Assembly (NCBI RefSeq): GCF_037652055.1
Contig: NZ_JBBKAH010000008.1
Coordinates: forward strand, 62,001-126,000
From: Pelagibius sp037652055
Lineage (GTDB): Bacteria > Pseudomonadota > Alphaproteobacteria > Kiloniellales > Kiloniellaceae
Direction of reading: 5' to 3'
Length of the DNA stretch: 64,000 bases
Under the pieces are notes generated by a model, which was not told where the DNA came from, did not search any database, and saw nothing but the letters and a program-made list of their open reading frames with translations. Position 1 is the first letter of the stretch. Each line of letters starts with the position of its first letter. This document shows, in pieces, positions 16,809 through 25,387 of this stretch. The translations under genes and the position numbers were made by a program.

Positions 16809-17414
16809 TTATTGCGCCGCGATGCGGATCACCGCGGCACGGCCGTTCGCCGCGGGTTGGACATCGGCGCGGACGGTGCCCTCGTGAATTAAAACCTCCG
16901 CCGGCGCCAGGTCGTGGGATTCGTCGCCCTCCAAGCGGACAGCGCATGACCCGATGAGGGTCAGGACCAGCAGGCAGTCGTGATCGCCGGTCTCGAATGA
17001 GACGGACGACGGCCCCTGCAGAATTTCCATCTGCGCCGCGAACCGGCCGCGCCGGACCATGGCGTTGAGGTCGCGCACCGGGCCGCTGCGCAGGCGCCCG
17101 GACAGCGGCGCTTCGCCGGCAAAGCGGACGGGCTGTAATGGGTCGAGCGGCAAGATCGAACCGTCCGGGCGGATCAGATCCATGCCGGCGCCGTCGATGA
17201 CCGCGATGACGCGGTCGGTGTCCGGGAAGAGCGAGAAGGGCCCGTCCCGCGCCACCTCGGCGAGGGAAACGCGCCAGCCCCAATCGGCGTCGGGATCCGC
17301 ACCGGCGCCCGGCGAGGCGCCTGTCGCGATCTCCCGGGTGACGCCGCCGCCGTTCTTCCACGGCGCCGCGGCGATGTCCGACACCAGAATGCGCCGGGTC
17401 GTTCGGGTGGGCAT
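16809..17414 (-). CDS. hutD: HutD family protein
   Basis: A 201-residue bicupin-like protein of the HutD/Ves family. WKNGGGVTREIATG (about 18-31) is the family signature, followed by WGWRVSLAEVARDGPFS and FPDTDRVIAVIDG. In pseudomonads HutD lies in the histidine-utilisation cluster and is proposed to limit pathway flux. Here no other hut genes are nearby, so the role is uncertain. ATG 17414 is preceded by GAGGAAACC. It is divergent from phnC. Confidence 0.88.
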   Translation of the reverse strand: MPTRTTRRILVSDIAAAPWKNGGGVTREIATGASPGAGADPDADWGWRVSLAEVARDGPFSLFPDTDRVIAVIDGAGMDLIRPDGSILPLDPLQPVRFAGEAPLSGRLRSGPVRDLNAMVRRGRFAAQMEILQGPSSVSFETGDHDCLLVLTLIGSCAVRLEGDESHDLAPAEVLIHEGTVRADVQPAANGRAAVIRIAAQ

Positions 17415-17500
17415 GGTTTCCTCGTCTGCTCCGATTCTGATCCGATTCCGGCCGAACTTTCCCTCACATGGCCGAGTCGGGCAACAAAAGGGACCCTCCG

Positions 17501-17518
17501 CTGTCATATTAGAGTCAC
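17501..17518 (+). promoter_or_regulatory. Candidate Pho box upstream of phnC
   Basis: CTGTCATATTAGAGTCAC matches the PhoB-binding consensus (two CTGTCA-type repeats 11 bases apart) at 15 of 18 positions: the first half is perfect and the second keeps GTCAC. It lies 86 bases upstream of the phnC start. This supports phosphate-starvation control. Confidence 0.7.
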
Positions 17519-17603
17519 GCGGTCCCTGTAGAGCTTGGGGCGAGCCGGGCCGCCCTCAGCGGCGAGTCCGTCCTGCCATCGTCAGGCTCAGGGGGTCTTC
17601 CGC

Positions 17604-18500
17604 ATGTCCGTCATCACGCTGTCGCGTGTCCGCAAGTCGTTCGGCAAGAAGACCGTGCTCCACGGTGTCGACCTGAAGATCGGCGAGGGCGAGATGATCG
17701 GCCTGATCGGCGCCTCTGGCTCCGGCAAGTCCACGCTGATCCGCCTGATCTGCGGGTTGGAGCGCATGGACAAGGGCACCGGCGGGCGCATCGCCCTGTT
17801 CGGCAAGGAGACCCAGCGGGACGGCCGCTTCAGCGCGCAGAGCGCCGAACTGCGCCGTGATGTCGGCGTCATCTTCCAGCAGTTCAACCTCATCAGCCGA
17901 CTGTCGCTGCTGACCAACGTGCTGGCCGGACGGCTGGGGCGTGCGCCGCGCTGGCGCGGCACGCTCGGCCTCTTCGCGCAGGCTGACCGGGTGATGGCGC
18001 TGCAGGCGCTGGAGCGCGTCGGCCTTATCGACCAGGCGCACCAGCGCGCCTCCACGCTCTCCGGCGGCCAGCAGCAGCGTGGCGCCATCGCCCGCGCGCT
18101 GACCCAGCAGGCGCGCCTCATCCTTGCCGACGAGCCGATCGCCTCGCTCGATCCCGCCTCGGCCAATCTCGTCATGTCGACCCTGCGCGCGATCAACCGC
18201 CAGGACAAGGCGACGGTGATCGTCTCGCTGCACCAGATCGACCACGCCTTCGAACACTGCGACCGCATCATCGCCCTGAAGGAGGGGCGGGTGATTCACA
18301 ACGGGCCGACCGGCGCCATCACGCCGGAGGATATCGCCGAGCTCTACGGTGTCGAGGCCGGCAGCCTCGACCTCGTGAAGGCGCGCCCGGCCAAGGCGGC
18401 GAAGGCCGCCGGGCCGCGTCCCGCGGGCAACGGCGCGCAGCGCCCGGACCGCGCGGGAGACGGCATTCGGGAAGCCGCCCGGGTTGCTGCCACCGCCTGA
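17604..18500 (+). CDS. phnC: Phosphonate ABC transporter ATP-binding protein PhnC
   Basis: Cytosolic ATPase of the phosphonate importer, 298 residues. Walker A GASGSGKST is at 36-44, the ABC signature LSGGQQQRGAIA near 153, and Walker B LILADEPIASLDP near 173. PhnC-type spacing and the VIFQQFNLISRLSLLTNVL Q-loop region (about 92) agree. ATG 17604 follows AGGGGG; the upstream frame is promoter. A C-terminal tail of about 35 residues, rich in Ala/Pro/Arg, extends beyond the usual end. First gene of phnC-phnD-phnE behind a candidate Pho box. Confidence 0.93.
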   Translation: MSVITLSRVRKSFGKKTVLHGVDLKIGEGEMIGLIGASGSGKSTLIRLICGLERMDKGTGGRIALFGKETQRDGRFSAQSAELRRDVGVIFQQFNLISRLSLLTNVLAGRLGRAPRWRGTLGLFAQADRVMALQALERVGLIDQAHQRASTLSGGQQQRGAIARALTQQARLILADEPIASLDPASANLVMSTLRAINRQDKATVIVSLHQIDHAFEHCDRIIALKEGRVIHNGPTGAITPEDIAELYGVEAGSLDLVKARPAKAAKAAGPRPAGNGAQRPDRAGDGIREAARVAATA

Positions 18501-18540
18501 CCTTATCTGCCGCTCTGCATCAGTCAAACAGGAGTAAACG

Positions 18541-19545
18541 ATGCTCAAAACCCTCACCACATCAGTCGCCGCGATCGCGACGGCCGCGGTCTTCAGCGCC
18601 TCCGTGGCGCAGGCCGAGATGCCCGAGCAGATCAACTTCGGCATCATCTCGACCGAGTCCTCCTCGGCGCTGGAAGCCTCCTTCGGCCCCTTCCTCAAGG
18701 ACATGGAGAAGGAACTGGGCGTGACGGTGAAGCCGTTCTTCGCCTCCGACTACGCCGGCGTCATCGAAGGCATGCGCTTCGGCAAGGTGGACGTGGCCTG
18801 GTTCGGCAACAAGTCGGCCATCGAGGCGGTCGACCGCGCCGGCGGCGAGGTCTTCGCCCAGACCATCAAGGACGACGGCACCAAGGGCTACTACTCGCTG
18901 CTGATCGTCAACAAGGACAGCAAGATCAACTCGCTGGACGACGTGCTGAAGTGCGACAAGACGCTGACCTTCGGCAACGGCGATCCGAACTCGACCTCGG
19001 GCTACGTGATCCCCGGCTACTACGTGTGGGGCCTGAACGGCAAGGAGCCGGAAGACTGCTTCGCCCGCGTGGTGAACTCCAACCACGAAGGCAACGCCAT
19101 GGCCGTCGCCAACGGCAAGATCGACGTGGCCACCAACAACACCGAGTCGATCTACGCGCGTCTCGCCAAGACCAACCCGGAAGCCGCGTCCAACATCAAG
19201 GAGATCTGGCGCTCGCCGCTGATCCCCTCCGATCCGATGGTGTGGCGCAAGGAACTGGCCGCGGACGCCAAGCAGAAGATCTACTACTTCTTCATGCAGT
19301 ACGGCCGCTTCGGCGATGCCGAGAAGGTGAAGCACGAGCGTGAGGTGCTGGCCAACATGTCCGACGGCTGGGGCCCCTTCCTCGCGTCGTCGAATGCCCA
19401 GCTGCTCGACGTGCGCCAGATCGAGGCCTTCAAGGCCAAGGTGAAGGCCAAGGCCGCGGGCGACGAGGCCGGCGTGCAGGCGGCCGACAAGGAACTGGCC
19501 GACCTGAAGGCGCTGGCCGGGATCGTCGGCGAGGCCGGCTACTGA
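18541..19545 (+). CDS. phnD: Phosphonate ABC transporter substrate-binding protein PhnD
   Basis: Periplasmic binding protein, 334 residues, with a Sec signal (MLKTLTTSVAAIATAAVFSA, cut after AQA near residue 22). The mature part starts EMPEQINFGIISTESS and includes FASDYAGVIEGMRFGKVDVAWFG, NGDPNSTSGYVIPGYY and WRSPLIPSDPMVWRKEL, the ligand-binding loops of PhnD proteins. It delivers phosphonate (or a related P-compound such as phosphite) to PhnE/PhnC. GGAGTAAACG precedes ATG 18541, 40 bases after phnC. Ligand preference cannot be decided by eye. Confidence 0.93.
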   Translation: MLKTLTTSVAAIATAAVFSASVAQAEMPEQINFGIISTESSSALEASFGPFLKDMEKELGVTVKPFFASDYAGVIEGMRFGKVDVAWFGNKSAIEAVDRAGGEVFAQTIKDDGTKGYYSLLIVNKDSKINSLDDVLKCDKTLTFGNGDPNSTSGYVIPGYYVWGLNGKEPEDCFARVVNSNHEGNAMAVANGKIDVATNNTESIYARLAKTNPEAASNIKEIWRSPLIPSDPMVWRKELAADAKQKIYYFFMQYGRFGDAEKVKHEREVLANMSDGWGPFLASSNAQLLDVRQIEAFKAKVKAKAAGDEAGVQAADKELADLKALAGIVGEAGY

Positions 19546-19612
19546 TCTCCGCTATCGGCGGGCGGGCGCCGCGGTGCCCGCCCGCCTCCTTTCCTTGCAG
19601 ACGGAACCCGCC

Positions 19613-20461
19613 ATGAGTCTCGCCACCGCCCCCGCGACTGCCACCGCCACGCCGGGCCTCCAGGATCTCTCGCCCGAGGTGCGCGATGCCCTGCGGCCGC
19701 GCTGGTCGACCTTCCTGGGCAACGCGGCCGTCGCCCTGGTGCTGACCGTGCTGCTCGGCCTCTCCTACTACCCGGCGGAGGTCAACAACTGGACCTTCCT
19801 GATCACCGACGCCGATAACATGGCGGTCTTCATCAGCGACTTCCTGAAGCCGGATTTCACCGACCTCGGCATGTTCATCGAGAAGATGATCGAGACGGTG
19901 CAGATCGCGCTCTGGGGCTCGGCGCTGTCGATCGTCGTCGGCGTGCCCTGCGGGCTTTTGTCATCCAACAACATCGCGCCGGTCTGGGTCGTGCAGCCGA
20001 TGCGCCGCCTGATGGATGCCTGCCGCGCGATCAACGAGTTGGTCTTCGCCATCCTCTTCGTCGCCGCCGTCGGCCTCGGCCCCTTCGCCGGCGTCATGGC
20101 GTTGTTCATCCACAACCTCGGCGTCATCTCCAAGCTGTTCTCGGAGGCCGTCGAGGCCATCGATCCGCGCCCGGTCGAGGCCATCCGTGCGACGGGCGCC
20201 AGCCGCCTGCAGCAGGTCATCTACGGCGTCATCCCGCAGGTGCTGCCGCTGTGGAGCAGCTTCTCGCTCTACCGCTTCGAGACCCTGGTGCGCTCGGCCA
20301 CGGTGCTCGGCATCGTCGGCGCCGGCGGCATCGGCTTCACCTTCTATGAATCCTTCCGCTCCTTCCAGTACGACCGTGCCGCCGCGGTCATCGTCGTCGT
20401 GGTGGCCGTGGTCTCCATCATCGACATGCTGTCATCCCAGCTGCGCAAGCGGCTGATCTGA
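19613..20461 (+). CDS. phnE: Phosphonate ABC transporter permease PhnE
   Basis: Inner-membrane permease, 282 residues. Membrane segments begin about residue 38; the EAA loop reads EAIRATGASRLQQVIYGVIP near 188, and the last segments are followed by QLRKRLI. ATG 19613 fits PhnE length; an upstream in-frame ATG at 19574 lacks a better ribosome binding site. It completes phnCDE. No phn C-P lyase, phnX, phnA or ptxD gene is present in the window, so assimilation must be encoded elsewhere. Confidence 0.92.
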   Translation: MSLATAPATATATPGLQDLSPEVRDALRPRWSTFLGNAAVALVLTVLLGLSYYPAEVNNWTFLITDADNMAVFISDFLKPDFTDLGMFIEKMIETVQIALWGSALSIVVGVPCGLLSSNNIAPVWVVQPMRRLMDACRAINELVFAILFVAAVGLGPFAGVMALFIHNLGVISKLFSEAVEAIDPRPVEAIRATGASRLQQVIYGVIPQVLPLWSSFSLYRFETLVRSATVLGIVGAGGIGFTFYESFRSFQYDRAAAVIVVVVAVVSIIDMLSSQLRKRLI

Positions 20462-20490
20462 GAGAGCGGCTGATCTGGGGAGGGGCGGCG

Positions 20491-20585
20491 CATGCTCCGA
20501 GACGCTGGCAGCGCAAACTGCTCAGGATGAGGTTATGGGAGTCCTCATCCTGAGGAGGCGCGACAGCGCCGTCTCGAAGGATGTG
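20491..20585. repeat. Inverted repeat of the CTTCGAGAC...CTCAGGATGAG family
   Basis: Second copy of the long hairpin element. CTCAGGATGAGG at 20521 is followed by CCTCATCCTGAGGAGG at 20543 (an inverted pair), then CGCGACAGCGCCGTCTCGAAGGATG. The sequence CGACAGCGCCGTCTCGAAGG is the exact complement of the left arm at 14049. It lies between convergent phnE and DUF427 genes. Confidence 0.78.
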
Positions 20586-20593
20586 TTGCAGGG

Positions 20594-20971
20594 CTATACC
20601 CGCTCGACGCTCACCTTGTCCGGGTAGAAGGCCACGTAGTTCTTCACGGCGCCGACCTGGCGCAGCGGCTCCGGATAGCTCCAGGCGGCGTTTTCCAGCG
20701 CACTGCCGTTGGCCTTCACGGTGAAGTAGCGCGCGTTGCCCTTGATCGGGCAGTAGGTGCTGTGGTCGGTCGGCTCCAGCATCTCCGGCTCGATGTCGTC
20801 CAGCGGGAAGTAGACCACCGGCGCATAGGCCTTGTCGCCGTTCACCTCCTCCAGGATCATGGCGCGGTCGGAGAGGGCGACGGTGACGCCGTCGACCTTG
20901 GCGGCATAGGGCTCTCCGGCCATGGACACGGTGGCGCTGTGGGTCTCTTTGACGCTGGTCTTTTCCGTCAT
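20594..20971 (-). CDS. DUF427 family protein
   Basis: A 125-residue cytosolic beta-rich protein of the DUF427 (nucleotidyltransferase-unrelated, beta-tent fold) family. The segments VYFPLDDIEPEMLEPTDHST, YCPIKGNARYFTV and the YPEPLRQVGAVKNYVAFYPD ending are family landmarks. Start ATG 20971 follows AGGAG; an in-frame Met six codons upstream is less well placed. Function is not known. It is a single gene convergent with phnE. Confidence 0.85.
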   Translation of the reverse strand: MTEKTSVKETHSATVSMAGEPYAAKVDGVTVALSDRAMILEEVNGDKAYAPVVYFPLDDIEPEMLEPTDHSTYCPIKGNARYFTVKANGSALENAAWSYPEPLRQVGAVKNYVAFYPDKVSVERV

Positions 20972-21083
20972 GGGCGCTTTCTCCTGCACTTTTCGTAGAG
21001 TTCCCGGCTGACATAGGGACCGCGGCCCGGAAGGTCCAGGAAAAATCCGGAAAAATGACGGGGCGCGCCGGAAATCCGCCGTC

Positions 21084-22535
<1,452 letters not shown>

Positions 22536-22566
22536 GCGGGGTGTCGGTGCTCCGTCGGGAAGGGGG

Positions 22567-23019
22567 CTAGGCCTTGGCGGGGGCGAGGGACTTTTCCAGG
22601 CGGACGGCATCGGCGCCGTCCTCGTAGAAGTCGGGATAGCGGCCGATCGCGCGGTAGCCGGTCTGCTTGTAGAGCCGCCGCGCCTTCGCATTGCGCGGAT
22701 GCACCTCCAGGCAGAGGGCGCTGCGGCCCTGCGCCCGGCAGGCCTTCTCGGCGGCGGCCAGCAGCTTCGTCCCCAGGCCGCGGCCGCGGCAGCGCGGATC
22801 GACGGCGAGGGAATAGAGCCGGGCGCGCGGCGAGCGGCGGTTGAACAGCACGGTCACGTAGCCGCAGAGGCCCTGCCGGTCGGTGTCGACCAGGGAGACC
22901 GCGTTGGCCCCGCTCAGCAGGTGGCGGAAATTGCGCCGGGAAATGCGATCATGGGTGAAGGCGCGGGCCTCGATCTCCATAAGGGCGGGCAGGTCCTCGA
23001 GCGTGGCGGGTCGGATCAT
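22567..23019 (-). CDS. GNAT family N-acetyltransferase (RimI-like)
   Basis: A 150-residue GCN5-related acetyltransferase. Acetyl-CoA binding motif A is LYSLAVDPRCRGRGLGTKLL (about 69-88, R/Q-x2-G-x-G/A), followed by LCLEVHPRNAKARRLYKQTG with the conserved Asn and Tyr. It begins MIRPATLEDLPALMEIEA. It directly precedes the RLAN/ATP-grasp ligase gene, so it probably acetylates that enzyme's substrate or product rather than ribosomal protein S18. That is inferred from context. Confidence 0.85.
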   Translation of the reverse strand: MIRPATLEDLPALMEIEARAFTHDRISRRNFRHLLSGANAVSLVDTDRQGLCGYVTVLFNRRSPRARLYSLAVDPRCRGRGLGTKLLAAAEKACRAQGRSALCLEVHPRNAKARRLYKQTGYRAIGRYPDFYEDGADAVRLEKSLAPAKA

Positions 23020-23117
23020 CTGTTCCAGGCAGACAGCGCGCCGGCCGCACCGGTCGCAGAAGCACCGAGTCTAACCGCAAAGCCGGCGGGACAACAACCC
23101 GCCGGGGATACGGCCGC

Positions 23118-24314
23118 TCAGAGCAGGCCGCGGGCGGCGAGGTTGCGCAGCAGCGCGGTGCTGCCGAAGGTCCAGGGCGCGATCCTGTCGCAGTGGTTCA
23201 CCCGGTTCACCAGGGCGCCCAGCTGGCGGGCGCGGATGGTGACACGGTCGCCCAGCTTGTGGGTGAAGCCCTCGCCGGGTTTGTCGCGGTCCTGGATCGG
23301 CGCGAACATGGTGCCGAGCAGCAGCACCAGGCCATCGGGATACTGGTGGTCGGCGTTTAAGGCCTGGGCCACCAGGTCCTCGATGTCGCGGCTGATGGCG
23401 GAGAGCGGATAGTCGTCGGCGATGGTGAAGCCGTCGCTCTCGCCGGCGACCTCGACCTCGATGACCACGCTGCGCAGGTCGTCCAGGGTGAAGCCGGCAT
23501 CGATCAGGCGGATGAAGGGGCCGAGGGCGCAGGAAGCGTTGTTGTCCTTGGCGCGGCCGAGCAGGAGGGCGCTGCGCCCCTCGACGTCGCGCAGGTTCAC
23601 GTCGTTGGCCAGCGTCGCGCCGACGATCTCGGCGCGGCTGTTGACCACCACGGCCACCTCGGGCTCCGGGTTGTTCCACACCGAGGACTTGAGAATGCCG
23701 ATCTCGGCGCCGGTGCCGACGGCGGACATCGGCTGGGCCTTGGTGAAGATCTCGGCGTCGGGGCCGATGCCGACCTCGAGGTACTGCGACCACAGCCCGC
23801 GCTCGATGAGCGAGGCCTTGAGGCGCGCGGCCTCCGGCGAGCCGGGCTTCAGCGCTGCCAGCTCGGTGCCGATCTCCTTCTGCAGGCCGGCGCGGATCGA
23901 ATCGGCCTGTTGCGGGTCGCCCTTGGCCTGCTCCTCGATCACGCGCTCCAGCATCGAATCGACGAAGGTGACGCCGCTGGCGCGCAAGGCCTGCAGGTCC
24001 GCAGGCGCCAGGAAGTAGGGCTTCGACGGATCGCGCCGGTCCCAGGCGGAGTTGGCGAGCAGCGCCGCGAGCGGGCCGACCGCCGGCAGGCCGCTGCGGC
24101 GTGCCGCGGCGAGGGTGGCGGTAAGCCCCGGCACCTCGAACAGCTGCGCGGTGGTCGGCGCCAGGCCGGACAGATCGAAAACACGGTCGCCGTCCAGCAG
24201 CACCGGGCTGGGGCCGGCGACGGCGTTGGCGGCCGAGGCCGGCAGCCAGGCACGGCCGATCAGAAGACCGGCGGTCTTGTCGTCGGGCAGGATGAAATCG
24301 GGCGAGAGATCCAT
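23118..24314 (-). CDS. Fumarylacetoacetate hydrolase family protein (long form)
   Basis: A 398-residue FAH-superfamily enzyme. The C-terminal catalytic half carries the acidic metal site SSVWNNPEPEVAVVVNSR (about 214, E-x-E) and GATLANDVNLRDVEGR, DNNASCALGP. The N-terminal 190 residues are the variable extension of long FAH proteins, with FVDSMLERVIEEQ near 116. Likely hydrolyses or dehydrates a 2-keto-3-deoxy acid or acylpyruvate; the substrate is unassigned. It is divergent from an XRE-cupin regulator with GTGAAA-type sites between, suggesting joint control. Confidence 0.82.
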   Translation of the reverse strand: MDLSPDFILPDDKTAGLLIGRAWLPASAANAVAGPSPVLLDGDRVFDLSGLAPTTAQLFEVPGLTATLAAARRSGLPAVGPLAALLANSAWDRRDPSKPYFLAPADLQALRASGVTFVDSMLERVIEEQAKGDPQQADSIRAGLQKEIGTELAALKPGSPEAARLKASLIERGLWSQYLEVGIGPDAEIFTKAQPMSAVGTGAEIGILKSSVWNNPEPEVAVVVNSRAEIVGATLANDVNLRDVEGRSALLLGRAKDNNASCALGPFIRLIDAGFTLDDLRSVVIEVEVAGESDGFTIADDYPLSAISRDIEDLVAQALNADHQYPDGLVLLLGTMFAPIQDRDKPGEGFTHKLGDRVTIRARQLGALVNRVNHCDRIAPWTFGSTALLRNLAARGLL

Positions 24315-24390
24315 GGGGCGGCCTTCTTATCGGACTTACGGGCTGATGGGAGCGCTATCAAGCTGCCGTTATAAAGCTTTCCGCGCCGGG

Positions 24391-24471
24391 GGTGAACCGT
24401 CCTAAAAGGCCTATGGCGCCGGTGAAAAAATCACTGGAAATTTCACGAAGGCCCGTGGCAGGCTGTGAAAC
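24391..24471. promoter_or_regulatory. Candidate operator sites (GTGAAA/TTTCAC) between FAH and XRE-cupin genes
   Basis: GGTGAA at 24391, GTGAAA at 24422-24427, its complement TTTCAC at 24441-24446, and GTGAAA at 24465-24470 are clustered in the 175-base divergent region. The 24422/24441 pair forms an inverted repeat with 13-base spacing. These are plausible binding sites for the adjacent XRE-cupin regulator, by inference. Confidence 0.45.
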
Positions 24472-24489
24472 GAACAAAGGGGGCGGGAC

Positions 24490-25089
24490 GTGGCGAAGGC
24501 GGCCGAAAGCGGCGAGGCGGCGGAAATCGGAACCAGTCCCGGTTCCCGATTGGGCCGCGACCTGCGCGCGCTGCGCAAGAACCGCGGCATCACCCTGATC
24601 GAACTGGCGGAGACGGTGAACCGCTCGGTCGGCTTCCTCAGCCAGGCCGAGCGCGGCCTCTCCGAGCTGGGCATCGAGGACCTGCGCGCCATCGCCAAGG
24701 CGCTGGGCGCGCCGCTGTCGTGGTTCCTGGTGCACGACGCCGTGCCGGAGGCCGAGCGCGGCTGCGTCGTGCGCGCCGCCGGGCGGCGCCACATCGGCAC
24801 GCCGGTCAGCGGCCACACCGAGGAGCTGCTGTCGCCGGACCTCGGCGGCAGCTTCGAGGTGATCCGCTGCGTCTTCGAGGCCGGCGCCGAGCGCAAGGAC
24901 CTGCTGCTGCGCGAGACCGAGGAGACCGGCTACCTGGTGCGCGGCGCGCTGGAGCTGTGGATCGGCGCGCGGCACTTCCACCTGCAGGCCGGCGACAGCT
25001 TCCGCATCAACCGCGAGCCCGCGCGCTGGCGCAATCCCGGCAAGGTCGCCGCCGAGGTGATCTGGGTCATCGCACCGCCGATCTATTGA
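24490..25089 (+). CDS. XRE family regulator with C-terminal cupin domain
   Basis: A 199-residue one-component regulator. The helix-turn-helix spans about residues 20-75 (LRALRKNRGITLIELAETVN; VGFLSQAERGLSELGIEDL). The cupin sensor domain spans about 110-197 (EETGYLVRGALELWIGAR, LQAGDSFRIN). Start is GTG 24490 after AAAGGGGGCG. Related proteins (PuuR-like) sense polyamines, sugars or other small ligands. It diverges from an FAH-family gene and precedes the dimethylglycine-dehydrogenase-like gene by 298 bases of repeats, so either could be its target. Confidence 0.87.
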   Translation: MAKAAESGEAAEIGTSPGSRLGRDLRALRKNRGITLIELAETVNRSVGFLSQAERGLSELGIEDLRAIAKALGAPLSWFLVHDAVPEAERGCVVRAAGRRHIGTPVSGHTEELLSPDLGGSFEVIRCVFEAGAERKDLLLRETEETGYLVRGALELWIGARHFHLQAGDSFRINREPARWRNPGKVAAEVIWVIAPPIY

Positions 25090-25110
25090 GGGCGCTGATG
25101 GCCAAGATCC

Positions 25111-25370
25111 CCCTTCACCCAGCTTCGTCTAGCTTCGCGCTCGCGCGCTCAGCAAGACTTCGCATCCCTCTCCCGCGAGGGGAGAGGAAGAAGGGCGAAG
25201 CGGTGGCCGCGACTTCCCTCTCCCCTCCGTGGGAGAGGGAGGGGCCCGCGGCAGCGGGAGGGTGAGGGGGCTTGACTGCCAGCGGGCTTCCCCTCACCCA
25301 GCTGCGCCCAGGTTCGTTGGCGCTCGCCAAGGCTTCGCAGCCCTCTCCCACGGGGGGAGAGGGCCTTAGA
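25111..25370. repeat. Cluster of CTCTCCC/GGGAGAG repeats
   Basis: Fills the 298-base gap between the regulator and flavoprotein genes. Two direct copies (about 25111-25187 and 25288-25368) share CCTTCACCCAGCT-like starts, a GCTCGC-rich centre, CTTCGCA and CCCTCTCCC(G/A)CG(A/G)GGGGAGAG. Between them (about 25209-25275) lies a related unit containing CCCTCTCCCCTCC and GGGAGAGGGAGG plus GGAGGGTGAGGGG. Each unit can fold into a hairpin. No gene is visible here. Confidence 0.7.
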
Positions 25371-25387
25371 TCGAGAAAGAGAAACGC

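Noticed and set aside
25111..25370. CRISPR array
   Set aside because: Repeats are two or three long, imperfect, partly inverted units with no regular spacers and no cas genes nearby.
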